A DNA stretch of 46,577 nucleotides from Anaerolineae bacterium (GTDB lineage Bacteria > Chloroflexota > Anaerolineae > Anaerolineales > Villigracilaceae). A program made the translations under genes and the position numbers. The notes beneath the pieces were generated by a model. It was not told the DNA's origin, made no database searches, and worked only from the letters and a program-made list of their open reading frames with translations. Of the stretch, positions 25,085-32,774 are shown piece after piece. Each line of letters begins with the position of its first letter. The first letter of the stretch is position 1. The stretch spans positions 1 to 46,577 of the forward strand of contig JABGQT010000097.1 in assembly GCA_018648685.1 (NCBI GenBank). Reading direction: 5' to 3'.

Positions 25085-25450
25085 CTAGCTAGCTATATCG
25101 GGGCGTAATTTTTTCGCATCTCGCAAATAAATATGTTTAATTTCTTCTTGCTTTTTGTTCGTATTCCAATGCAGGAGCACGCGAATGGCTTTGGGCAGGC
25201 TGCCGGGAACGGGAATTTCCTGCGTGCAGAGCATCGGGACTGCGCTCCACCCCAACGTGCGGGCGGCAACTGCGGGAAATTCGGCAGCAACATCTCTGGT
25301 GGTGGTGAAGAGCACGCTGGCAATATCTTCTTTGGCTAAGGCAGGGTTTTCTGCAAGAATAGCGAGAAGCAATTCCTGTGTAGCAGACAATATCTCTTCT
25401 TTTGTGTCAAAAGCTATGGTGATGGCTCCGCGTATTCCTCGTACTGACAT
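25085..25450 (-). CDS. aroH: Monofunctional chorismate mutase, AroH class
   Basis: The 121-residue enzyme rearranges chorismate to prephenate. It has the trimeric AroH-class pattern: VRGIRGAI with R7, AAEFPAVAARTLG, VPMLCTQEIPVPGSLPKAIRVL with C75, E78 and R90, and HIYL with Y108. These residue numbers coincide with the active-site residues of Bacillus AroH (Arg7, Glu78, Arg90, Tyr108). It is the first gene of the operon that continues with two DAHP synthases and tyrA, so the unit supplies prephenate and then tyrosine. A composite repeat and a Phe/Tyr attenuator lie upstream. Confidence 0.94.
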   Translation of the reverse strand: MSVRGIRGAITIAFDTKEEILSATQELLLAILAENPALAKEDIASVLFTTTRDVAAEFPAVAARTLGWSAVPMLCTQEIPVPGSLPKAIRVLLHWNTNKKQEEIKHIYLRDAKKLRPDIAS

Positions 25451-25480
25451 TTTTTTCCTTGTTGTTTGCCTCTTTCCTGG

Positions 25481-25548
25481 CCTTCCCTCTCAAGGGGAAG
25501 GTGTTTCTCTCCCCCTCAGGGGGAGATGTCCGATAGGACAGAGGGGGC
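25481..25548. repeat. Composite palindromic repeat in the aroH leader
   Basis: Three adjacent hairpins are visible: CCTTCCC/GGGAAGG (25481-25501), TCTCCCCC/GGGGGAGA (25508-25526) and TGTCC/GGACA (25527-25540), followed by GAGGGGG. The arrangement looks like a multi-hairpin intergenic repeat inserted between the attenuator and aroH. It is transcribed and may slow ribosomes or polymerase, or stabilise the mRNA. Confidence 0.6.
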
Positions 25549-25567
25549 TAAACTTTGCTAAAAACAA

Positions 25568-25600
25568 AAAAACGTGAGACCGCTTTGGTCTCACGTTTTT
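25568..25600 (-). terminator. Attenuator terminator hairpin of the aro operon
   Basis: A perfect 14-bp stem (AAAAACGTGAGACC at 25568-25581 and GGTCTCACGTTTTT at 25587-25600, 5-nt loop) lies on the minus-strand transcript between the leader peptide and aroH. It ends in a T run on that strand. AGCGGT of its loop and 3' side can instead pair with ACCGCT inside the leader-peptide coding region (plus positions 25579-25584 and 25638-25643), a candidate antiterminator. Confidence 0.8.
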
Positions 25601-25621
25601 ATCTCTTAGGCCTAATTTGCC

Positions 25622-25708
25622 CTAGTTAAACGCCGCCAGCGGTTTCCGTGTTTGGAAGCCGAAATAAAAATAGAAAAAATAAAAGGCGTTAAAGGCTGTG
25701 TTTTTCAT
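25622..25708 (-). CDS. Phe/Tyr-rich leader peptide of the aro operon (attenuation control)
   Basis: This 28-codon minus-strand reading frame starts at ATG 25708 and ends with TAG. It contains the run FYFFYFYF followed by GF, in total eight Phe and three Tyr in 28 residues. A promoter lies just upstream and a terminator hairpin 21 bp after the stop. This is the classic plan of pheL/tyr-type ribosome-mediated attenuation: charged tRNA-Phe/Tyr lets the ribosome finish the peptide and the terminator forms. Shortage stalls it in the codon run and lets the antiterminator form. AACGCC before the run and GGCGTT after it could also pair. The following genes make prephenate and tyrosine, as expected. 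Confidence 0.85.
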   Translation of the reverse strand: MKNTAFNAFYFFYFYFGFQTRKPLAAFN

Positions 25709-25720
25709 AAGTTGGTCGCA

Positions 25721-25749
25721 AGTTTACAGGATGGACAGAGATGTGTCAA
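25721..25749 (-). promoter_or_regulatory. Sigma-70-type promoter of the aro operon
   Basis: On the minus strand TTGACA (25749-25744) and TAAACT (25726-25721) are separated by 17 bp. Transcription would start about 5-8 bp before the leader-peptide ATG, so the leader peptide would have a very short 5' UTR. Confidence 0.78.
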
Positions 25750-25811
25750 GGATTTTGTGATATTAGAGAGTTGTGTTGAATACCACATCCTTTTTGCACT
25801 AAAGCTGAGAT

Positions 25812-26267
25812 TTATTCCTTTAAAATCCAATGAACAGCTTTTGCTTTGGCGAGTTTTTCTCCATCTGAGTTGTGCACATCGGCTTCAAAGTGGAGACGAC
25901 GTTTATCTTGTTTAGCGAGCTTTGCGGTGATGATAATTGTGTCCATTTTTGGTGTTGCCGGTTGACTGTATTTCATTTCCAATGTGCGGGTTACGTTAGG
26001 CGGGGCGACGAGTACGCTGAGTGGACCAATGGTGTTGTCGGCGGCTGTGGCGAGCATTCCGCCTTGCATGGTGCGGTAGGGGTTTAGGTAGCTGTCCAGA
26101 ATAGGGAAACGGGCTACGAGCACGCCATTTTCAAGATCAATTTCGAGCAATTCACCCTGCATTAATTTGAAGATGGGTGGGGGAAAAAGAAAATCATCTA
26201 TGCGCGTACCGTAACGTTCGCGCAAAACTCCCAACATTTTGTCGAGGAGGGCTTCGTGTTCTGTCAT
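25812..26267 (-). CDS. PaaI-like hotdog-fold thioesterase
   Basis: The 151-residue protein fits the PaaI/YbgC-type hotdog fold. A helical N-terminus is followed by the segment YLNPYRTMQGGMLATAADNTIGPLS, which contains the hotdog helix with the acidic active-site residue. The strand-rich C-terminal half contains RTLEMKYSQP and ADVHNSDGEKLAKA. These enzymes hydrolyse acyl-CoA thioesters. The ATG at 26267 has AAGGAG before it and overlaps the stop of the upstream flavoprotein gene by 4 bp (ATGA). The frame is open upstream only inside that gene. Confidence 0.85.
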   Translation of the reverse strand: MTEHEALLDKMLGVLRERYGTRIDDFLFPPPIFKLMQGELLEIDLENGVLVARFPILDSYLNPYRTMQGGMLATAADNTIGPLSVLVAPPNVTRTLEMKYSQPATPKMDTIIITAKLAKQDKRRLHFEADVHNSDGEKLAKAKAVHWILKE

Positions 26268-27505
26268 ATTTGTCTCCTTGAAAGCCGCCTTAGCGCGCCT
26301 TTTCCGGCCGCGCGTCCTGTTGCGAAGCAGGCTGTTAGCAAATATCCGCCGGTCGGAGCTTCCCAATCTAGCATTTCTCCGGCGCAGAAGACCCCGGGCA
26401 ATTTATGCAGCATCAGGTTTTCATCCAGCTCGTTTAGGCGGATACCACCTGCGCTGCTGATCGCTTCTTCGAGGGGGCGTGGCGCAATCAGTTTGAGTTC
26501 GAGCGATTTCAGGGTCGCGCCGACCAAGCCTAAATCGGGGGTGTTTTCGCGCGGCAAAACTTCCCAGAGCAGCGCCGCTTTTGCGCCAGATAAGCCGATC
26601 CGTTTCTTAAGAAAAGTCCCCATACTCCGAGATCCACGTGTTGCCGAGAGTGCCTTTCGTAATTTTTCTTCTGTCCAGTCGGGCATCAAATCGAGTTGAA
26701 TTGTGGCGCTGCCGTTCTTTTCAATTTCATCCCGCAGCGTGGCAGAAAAGGCGTAGACCAGCGAGCCTTCGATGCTATTTTCGCTGATGACGAATTCGCC
26801 GCGCTGTGATTTGCCGCCAAAAGAAAGCCGAATAGATTTGATGGGATGCCCGGCAAAACGCTCTTTCAGAAAATCTGTCCATTGGATGTCGAAACCGCAG
26901 TTGGATGCTTTTAGCGGGGCGATCTGGATGCCGCGCTCTTCTAAAATGGGAATCCACGCCGCGTTCGACCCTGTTTTGGGCCTGCTACCGCCTCCGAGCG
27001 CGAGTATAACTCCGTCTGCTGCCGCTAAAACCTCGCCCTGAGCAGTGTTGAAACGAAGATTATTTTTCTCATCCCAACCCAACCAACGATGTCGAAAATG
27101 GAAGTTTACACCTTGTTCACGTAAACGCTTCAGCCACGCATTTAGCATGGGGAGGGCGCTCATCCCCTCAGGGAAGACTTTACCAGACGAGCCGACAAAA
27201 GTCTCGATGCCGAGCTTGTGCGACCATTTTTGGAAGGCTTTTGGCGGGAAGTTGTCGAGATAGGGTTTTATCCATTGCGCGTTATCTCCATAGCGGGAGA
27301 TAAATTTCTCGTAAGGTTCAGAATGGGTTAAATTCAACCCGCTCTTACCTGCAAGAAGGAATTTTCGCCCGGCAGAGGGCATGGCATCGTAAATGTTGAC
27401 TAGAATACCATTATTCGCCAGAGTTTCGGCTGCCATAAGACCGGCTGGTCCCGCGCCAATCACAGCAATTTTGGGTGGTGGGGATGTAGAAAAAATATTC
27501 ATCAT
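26264..27505 (-). CDS. YhiN/HI0933-family FAD-dependent oxidoreductase
   Basis: The 413-residue flavoprotein begins with the FAD-binding GAGPAGLMAAETLA (17-22 GAGPAG). It contains the family-specific AGKSGLNLTHSEP near residue 55, FGSSGKVFPEGM-like text near residue 105 and ILALGGGSRPKTGS near residue 170. It ends with FCAGEMLDWEAPTGGYLLTACFATGRAAG, the FAD-contacting block of the BaiN/YhiN family. The family is widespread and its natural substrate is mostly unknown. It is followed by and overlapped with the thioesterase gene. Confidence 0.9.
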   Translation of the reverse strand: MMNIFSTSPPPKIAVIGAGPAGLMAAETLANNGILVNIYDAMPSAGRKFLLAGKSGLNLTHSEPYEKFISRYGDNAQWIKPYLDNFPPKAFQKWSHKLGIETFVGSSGKVFPEGMSALPMLNAWLKRLREQGVNFHFRHRWLGWDEKNNLRFNTAQGEVLAAADGVILALGGGSRPKTGSNAAWIPILEERGIQIAPLKASNCGFDIQWTDFLKERFAGHPIKSIRLSFGGKSQRGEFVISENSIEGSLVYAFSATLRDEIEKNGSATIQLDLMPDWTEEKLRKALSATRGSRSMGTFLKKRIGLSGAKAALLWEVLPRENTPDLGLVGATLKSLELKLIAPRPLEEAISSAGGIRLNELDENLMLHKLPGVFCAGEMLDWEAPTGGYLLTACFATGRAAGKGALRRLSRRQI

Positions 27506-27661
27506 AAACCTTGCAGCATTATAGCCTGAAGTTTTTGATTTTCATGGAAATTATTCTATAAAAAACGATTTTTTAGTGTATGATAAAAAGAAAGAAATGA
27601 TTGGGAGAGGTTCGAAATAGAATCGCTGATTTTCAAAAGCTTTTTCTTGGGAGGGAGCAAT

Positions 27662-29911
27662 ATGACACAACGATCTGTTGCATTCAGAGAAATAAATAGT
27701 TTCTACGATCGTATAGTGCGTGAACTTGAGCCAAGGCGTCTATTGGTAAATTTTGTGGCGGGATTAATTATCGGAGTGATTGCAGTTAACCTGACAATAT
27801 CCTTTGCTGCTTTGATCTTTACAGGCGATTTGTCTGATTATCTTTCGGCTGGTATCAGCCTGGGCTTATTTAGTGTTGTTGTTATTGGTGTTGTAAGCAC
27901 ACTGTTGAGTTCATTTCCGGGCACGATCTCTGGTCCTCGTAGCAGTCCAGCTGCCATCCTTGGGATCAGTGGCGCCACGATCGCAGGTATTCTTGCGGGC
28001 AAAGTCCCTCCACAAGAAATCTTCCTGACCATTGTCGCAATGATCGGGCTCACCTCGATCACAACGGGGATAATATTTCTCGTGCTTGGACAATTCAAAA
28101 TGGGGAATTTGATCCGTTTTTTACCTTATCCGGTTGTTGGTGGCTTCCTTGCGGGGATCGGATTATTGTTGGTTCGTGGCTCTATTGGAATTCTAACCGG
28201 GGTGCGCTTTAGCTTTGTGCACATTCCTCGTTTGCTACAACCGGAATTGTTGGTCAGGTGGTTGGCAGGAGCGCTTTTTGCCGTGCTTTTACTAGTAATT
28301 ACACGCCGTTATAAGCACTTTTTGATTATGCCGGGAATGCTGGTTTTAGCGGTTTTCATCTTTTATTTGGTGCTGTGGGTTACAGGTATGTCCGTTGCTG
28401 AAGCTGGTGCCCGAGGCTGGTTGCTGGGGCCCTTCCCGGAAGGTGGAGGTTGGAAATTATTAACGATTACAGCGATCACTGAAGCTGACTGGAAGTCGAT
28501 TCTCTCGCTTGCAGGGAATGGCGCTACAATTTTAGGACTAAGTGCAGTTGCAACCTTGCTTCAGGTCACCGGGATTGAACTGGCTGTTGAGCAAGACATG
28601 GACCTGAATCGAGAGTTGAAGGTGACAGGGTTGGCGAATCTCATTTCCGGTCTTGGTGGCGGTTTACCGGGGTATCCTGCACCGAGCATGACGGTTTTGG
28701 GACATAAAATGGGAGCAAATAGCCGGGTTGTGGGGTTGGTATCCGCAGCTTTTTGTGCCGTCGCTCTTCTTTTGGGTAGTTCTATGCTATCTTATTTTCC
28801 GAAGCCGATCGTTGGCGGTTTGAATATGTATGTTGGTTTATCCTTTTTGACCAAGTGGCTATATGATGGTTGGTCAAAGTTCTCAAAAGCAGATTATGCT
28901 ATTGTCCTGCTTATTTTGGGCGTGATTGGTAGCGTTGGATTTCTGGAAGGGGTTGCTGTTGGACTTATTACAGCTACGATCTTGTTTGTCATTAATTACA
29001 GCCAAGTCAATGTCGTTCGACACACGATGTCGGGTTCGACTTATAAAAGCAATGTGGAGCGGCCTCGCCTTTATCATCAACTCATCCGTACGAAAGGGCA
29101 TTGGCTGCATATTTTAGAACTTCAGGGCTATATCTTTTTCGGCTTGTCAAATAAACTACTTGAGGAAGTGCGCGGGCAAATTGATGCACCGGAGTTGTCT
29201 GCACGATATATCTTAATCGATTTTCGTCTGGTGACCGGACTCGACTCTTCGGCTGCCATGAGTTTTGCGAAAATGAAGCAATTGGCAAAGACAAAGAATG
29301 TCTTTTTTGTATTCACAAATTTATCATCTGAAATCCGAAAGAAATTGGATGAGGCTGTTTTTCAGGGTGGGGAGAATACAATCTGGCGGATTTTTCCTGA
29401 CCTTGATCGGGGTGTTGCCTGGTGTGAAGATCAGATGATCGAAACCTTTGAGAGTGTTGGTTTAGCTGCACAGCCGAAGACGCTTTTAAAACAACTCGAA
29501 GAGTCTTTGCCAGAGAGAATTTCTGTGCATTCACTGATGAAATATTTTGAAGATATCGAAGTTGATGAAGGGTATCAGCTCATTCGTCAGGGAGACTCTC
29601 CGAAGGGGTTATTCTTTATCGAAGCCGGGCAGGTAACTGTCTGGCTTGAGTTACCTGATGGAGAAAAAGTGCGTATTCGGACAGCAAGAGAGGGTACTGT
29701 GATTGGCGAATTGGGGATGTATCTTGACACCGATGCTACGGCTTCTGTTGTCGTAGATGAACCAAGTGTCATCTTTTGTCTGTATGGAGAAACAATGAGA
29801 ACGATGGAAATGGAAGACCCAGAAGTTGCCTCTGCTTTCCATCGCTTTGTAGCGGAGCTTTTGGCGGAAAGGGTTGTTGATAATACAAGAACCTTGGAAA
29901 CTTTTCGCTAA
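27662..29911 (+). CDS. SulP-family anion transporter fused to STAS and cyclic-nucleotide-binding domains
   Basis: The 749-residue protein has three parts. Residues 1-430 are a SulP membrane domain with about 12-14 helices (SGPRSSPAAILG, PYPVVGGFLAGIG, GLPGYPAPSMTVLG). A STAS domain around 480-590 contains RLVTGLDSSAAMSF. A CRP-like cyclic-nucleotide-binding domain follows around 610-740 (EGYQLIRQGDSPKGLFFIEAG, GTVIGELGMYLD). SulP proteins carry sulfate, bicarbonate or other anions. The cNMP domain could gate transport in response to a nucleotide, although the usual phosphate-binding Arg is not obvious. The ATG at 27662 has a GGGAGG site; the earlier in-frame TTG overlaps it. No terminator precedes it. 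Confidence 0.9.
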   Translation: MTQRSVAFREINSFYDRIVRELEPRRLLVNFVAGLIIGVIAVNLTISFAALIFTGDLSDYLSAGISLGLFSVVVIGVVSTLLSSFPGTISGPRSSPAAILGISGATIAGILAGKVPPQEIFLTIVAMIGLTSITTGIIFLVLGQFKMGNLIRFLPYPVVGGFLAGIGLLLVRGSIGILTGVRFSFVHIPRLLQPELLVRWLAGALFAVLLLVITRRYKHFLIMPGMLVLAVFIFYLVLWVTGMSVAEAGARGWLLGPFPEGGGWKLLTITAITEADWKSILSLAGNGATILGLSAVATLLQVTGIELAVEQDMDLNRELKVTGLANLISGLGGGLPGYPAPSMTVLGHKMGANSRVVGLVSAAFCAVALLLGSSMLSYFPKPIVGGLNMYVGLSFLTKWLYDGWSKFSKADYAIVLLILGVIGSVGFLEGVAVGLITATILFVINYSQVNVVRHTMSGSTYKSNVERPRLYHQLIRTKGHWLHILELQGYIFFGLSNKLLEEVRGQIDAPELSARYILIDFRLVTGLDSSAAMSFAKMKQLAKTKNVFFVFTNLSSEIRKKLDEAVFQGGENTIWRIFPDLDRGVAWCEDQMIETFESVGLAAQPKTLLKQLEESLPERISVHSLMKYFEDIEVDEGYQLIRQGDSPKGLFFIEAGQVTVWLELPDGEKVRIRTAREGTVIGELGMYLDTDATASVVVDEPSVIFCLYGETMRTMEMEDPEVASAFHRFVAELLAERVVDNTRTLETFR

Positions 29912-29934
29912 AATATGAGAGTGTTGAGTGATAG

Positions 29935-29969
29935 AAAATGGGTTGTCTGAGATGGCAACCCATTTTTTT
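29935..29969 (+). terminator. Terminator after the SulP gene
   Basis: AAAATGGGTTG (29935-29945) pairs with CAACCCATTTT (29956-29966) around a 10-nt loop. A T run follows on the plus strand. The symmetric A run means it could also serve the minus-strand amidase gene, which ends at 30011. Confidence 0.85.
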
Positions 29970-30010
29970 CTAAAAATAGGTGTGTTGAATTCACTATCTG
30001 TATCCCGCGC

Positions 30011-31459
30011 TTAGAAATTTGGGGGTGCTTGGAAGTCGCCAGTTATTTCGCTGAGTTTTTCCGCCGTAGCAAGGAGTGCCATGTCATCCCATCGCTGACC
30101 AACAACCTGAACTCCAATCGGCAAACCCTCTTTGGATTGGCTCATCGGTAAAACGACAACTGGATTACCTGTCATATTGAAAATGCTTGTAAAACTCATA
30201 TTTGCCGTGAAATAGGGAGTCTTTTGCTTGTCTATGATGACAGGCTCTCCCATTTTGCAATGCCTAAAAGCGGAACCAACAGTTACTGGGCAGAGCCAGG
30301 CATCCCACTGGGAGAGGAAGTTTTCGAGTTGAGCGATGAGCTTATCTCGCTGTGTTAGGGCTTTTACATAGCGTGTCATTTTTAGGCGAAGTCCGTTCAA
30401 GTAGCCTTTTTTTATGGGGGTGGGGTCTTTCGTCATAAAGAACTGTAGCCTTGTCAGCAAACGAGCAATAGCATCCATCCCTGAGCCGACTTCGGCTCCT
30501 GCAATTTCGCCGTAAACCTGCCAGGCTAATTCAAAGTCGAAGTCTGGTGGGGAAACTTTCTCCACATGACAGCCTGCATCTTTTAGTTCTTCTGCCAATT
30601 TTTTGAGCGCAGCTTGAGTGTCTTGAGCTGCCCTTACGCTGCCAAAGCGATCTGTCCAGGCGATGCGATATTCTTTGAGCGGCTTATCTTTTGCAGGTGT
30701 GAGCGGTATGGGTGGCGCTTCCCAACGGCGACCATCGGGACCTGCGAGCAACGTTAGTGCTAGTCGTAAATCTTCAATGGAGCGGGCTAAGGGTCCGGGC
30801 ATCCCCATGTGACGTACACCTTGTGGCGCGCCGGGTGGTTCGGGGATATGTCCCGCAAGCGAGATGAGATGGTCGGTGGGTTTGATCGAATAGATTCCGC
30901 AAAAATGAGCCGGGATGCGCACCGAGCCGCCAATATCGCTGCCGATCTCCAATGGAGAAAATCCTGCTGCTATGGATGCTGCGCCGCCGCCTGTGCTTCC
31001 GCCGGGTGTGCGGGTGATGTCCCAAGGATTATTTGTTCGCCCAAATAAAGGGCTATCGCTCTGAATATCCAATGCTAGCATGGGCATATTGGTTTTTCCT
31101 ATAATAATCGCGCCGGCCTGCTTCATACGAGTGACGACCGTTGCATCTTTTTCAGGGATATAGTTCTCAAGGGGCTTGAAGCTGCTGGTTGTCCGCAAGC
31201 CGGCTGTTTCGTAAACATCTTTTATGGTGATGGGTACACCGTGCAGCGGACCCCAACTCTCGCCTTTTGCGAGAGCTTCATCAGCTTCGATGGCGCGTTT
31301 GCGAGCGTTCTCTTCATTAAAAGTGATAATTGCGTTGAGTTCGGGGTTGTGTTTGGCGATCTGCGCGAGAAAGGCTTCGAGAACTTCGATGGAAGAAACT
31401 TTCTTCTCGCGGATAGATTTCGCCAATTCGGTTGCGGATTGGTAGATGAGTTTAGTCAT
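30011..31459 (-). CDS. Amidase signature family enzyme
   Basis: The 482-residue protein has the amidase signature triad: K80 in ITIKDVYETAG, the cis-Ser S155 in PGGSTGGGAAS and the nucleophile S179 in GSDIGGSVRIPA. Gly/Ser-rich loops and length fit the family (indoleacetamide hydrolase, GatA-like and related amidases). No GatB or GatC neighbours are present, so a role as tRNA amidotransferase is unlikely and a free amidase is favoured. GGAG lies seven bases before the ATG. The substrate is unknown. Confidence 0.92.
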   Translation of the reverse strand: MTKLIYQSATELAKSIREKKVSSIEVLEAFLAQIAKHNPELNAIITFNEENARKRAIEADEALAKGESWGPLHGVPITIKDVYETAGLRTTSSFKPLENYIPEKDATVVTRMKQAGAIIIGKTNMPMLALDIQSDSPLFGRTNNPWDITRTPGGSTGGGAASIAAGFSPLEIGSDIGGSVRIPAHFCGIYSIKPTDHLISLAGHIPEPPGAPQGVRHMGMPGPLARSIEDLRLALTLLAGPDGRRWEAPPIPLTPAKDKPLKEYRIAWTDRFGSVRAAQDTQAALKKLAEELKDAGCHVEKVSPPDFDFELAWQVYGEIAGAEVGSGMDAIARLLTRLQFFMTKDPTPIKKGYLNGLRLKMTRYVKALTQRDKLIAQLENFLSQWDAWLCPVTVGSAFRHCKMGEPVIIDKQKTPYFTANMSFTSIFNMTGNPVVVLPMSQSKEGLPIGVQVVGQRWDDMALLATAEKLSEITGDFQAPPNF

Positions 31460-31551
31460 GGAAAACTCCAGTTTGAGATGGACGGGGTGTTGTGTGGGGT
31501 TATTCTATCAAAATAGGGGCTGTTTTGCTTGGTGTTTCTATGACCCATCCT

Positions 31552-31580
31552 AAAAAAACGCCGCCGAGGACGGCGGCTGG
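31552..31580 (-). terminator. GC-rich hairpin terminator (minus strand)
   Basis: GCCGCCG (31560-31566) and CGGCGGC (31571-31577) form a 7-bp stem with a 4-nt loop. On the minus strand it is followed by GTTTTTTTA. It would terminate the minus-strand transcript coming from 32774-31647, about 70 bp after its stop. Confidence 0.7.
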
Positions 31581-31605
31581 AGCATTTTTTAGAATAGTGG
31601 AGAAT

Positions 31606-31624
31606 GTCACGCTGGAAGCGTAAC
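31606..31624. repeat. Palindromic repeat GTCACGCT-GGA-AGCGTAAC
   Basis: The 8-bp arms match with one mismatch and the flank CTACG resembles the copy at 7287-7305. It lies in the 187-bp gap between the acyltransferase and the amidase. The rest of this gap holds the terminator hairpin and nothing else that I can see. Confidence 0.6.
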
Positions 31625-31646
31625 CTACGAAAGCTAAACTACTTTA

Positions 31647-32774
31647 TTATTTGGACTGGTGATTTGGCGAAAATAACCTTCGCAAGGGTTCTTTGATTTT
31701 TAAGGCATACCAAAGACAGAACGGATATAGAATGGTTAGTCCAAGCAACCAAAAAGGGAGCATTTTAAGAATGCTTGTGCCCTGTGGCGTGAATAAATGA
31801 CCGAGTGCTGCGTAAAGATAGAGATGGGTGATATAGAAGAATAAAGGAACTTTGCCAAAGACGACGAGGGGATTTAGGGCCTTTTCCCATTTTGAGAAAG
31901 CCCACAGGATGAGCAAGTTGATGCCCATCGTCATAAAAATGAAAGTTAGGCTGGGAGGATATTTGACGACGTTCAGAAAATCGATCCAATTTTTGATTGG
32001 GAGTGGGCGGATATTCCAGAAGCTGCCGAGAGGGCGGGTAATGACGAAGAGCAGGAGAAAAGATGCGCCAATCCATAAGGCGCGCTGATAGACTTTTTCT
32101 TTATTTTCTTGCAGCCAATGTCCGAAGGTCATGCCGAGGGTGACAAGTGGTAACCACGGAAAAATCGGATAATTGACCCATAACTTCAAATCTCCGCCGG
32201 GGATAAATGTTAGCCGTTGAAGACTATCAAAGTTTTCTCCCCAAGAAGCAGGATCAAGCAGAGGGAAAGCATTATTAAATAGAAAGATAAGCGTCAATGG
32301 AATCAGATAATGCGTCGGTAGCAGGAGCAATATCGTGCTAAGAATCATAGTGCCGCCTAGGGCGAAGAGAACGCCGACGTAGGCATCCACGTTCCAGCCG
32401 CCGGGGGAAAGCTGCCAAGCCGGATTGACGATCAAAAATTGGAGCGCAATCAAGCCAAAACCACGTACGACAAAATGTCGGATGACCTGCCATCTGCTCC
32501 AGCCTTGTTTTTGGCGTGAGTGGGCGAAAATCCACATGCCCATCCCCATCAGAAAAAAGAAGCCGGGCGCGGAGAGATGCGTGACCCAGCGAACAAGGAA
32601 GGGGAAAGCATCCTGATATGTTGGGAAATCCCCGCCCCAGTATTCGCCGGATGAATGTTTTTGGGCGATGAAGTGGTTGGCGTGGTCGAGCGCCATGAAG
32701 ATGATGATGAGACCGCGGAGGGCATCGGGGGCTTTAATGCGTTCGGTATGGAGAGGTGGAGAAATTTTATTCAT
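31647..32774 (-). CDS. DUF1624/HGSNAT-like membrane acyltransferase
   Basis: The 375-residue protein has about ten membrane helices. It begins APDALRGLIIIFMALDHANHF, the pattern (DxxRG...ALDH) of the DUF1624 / heparan-alpha-glucosaminide acetyltransferase-like family. The conserved late block VFGKVPLFFYITHLYLY is also present. Family members use cytosolic acetyl-CoA to acylate substrates across the membrane. It overlaps the end of the arylamine N-acetyltransferase gene by 8 bp, so the two are translationally coupled. Its C-terminus is basic (FSPNHQSK). Confidence 0.85.
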   Translation of the reverse strand: MNKISPPLHTERIKAPDALRGLIIIFMALDHANHFIAQKHSSGEYWGGDFPTYQDAFPFLVRWVTHLSAPGFFFLMGMGMWIFAHSRQKQGWSRWQVIRHFVVRGFGLIALQFLIVNPAWQLSPGGWNVDAYVGVLFALGGTMILSTILLLLPTHYLIPLTLIFLFNNAFPLLDPASWGENFDSLQRLTFIPGGDLKLWVNYPIFPWLPLVTLGMTFGHWLQENKEKVYQRALWIGASFLLLFVITRPLGSFWNIRPLPIKNWIDFLNVVKYPPSLTFIFMTMGINLLILWAFSKWEKALNPLVVFGKVPLFFYITHLYLYAALGHLFTPQGTSILKMLPFWLLGLTILYPFCLWYALKIKEPLRRLFSPNHQSK

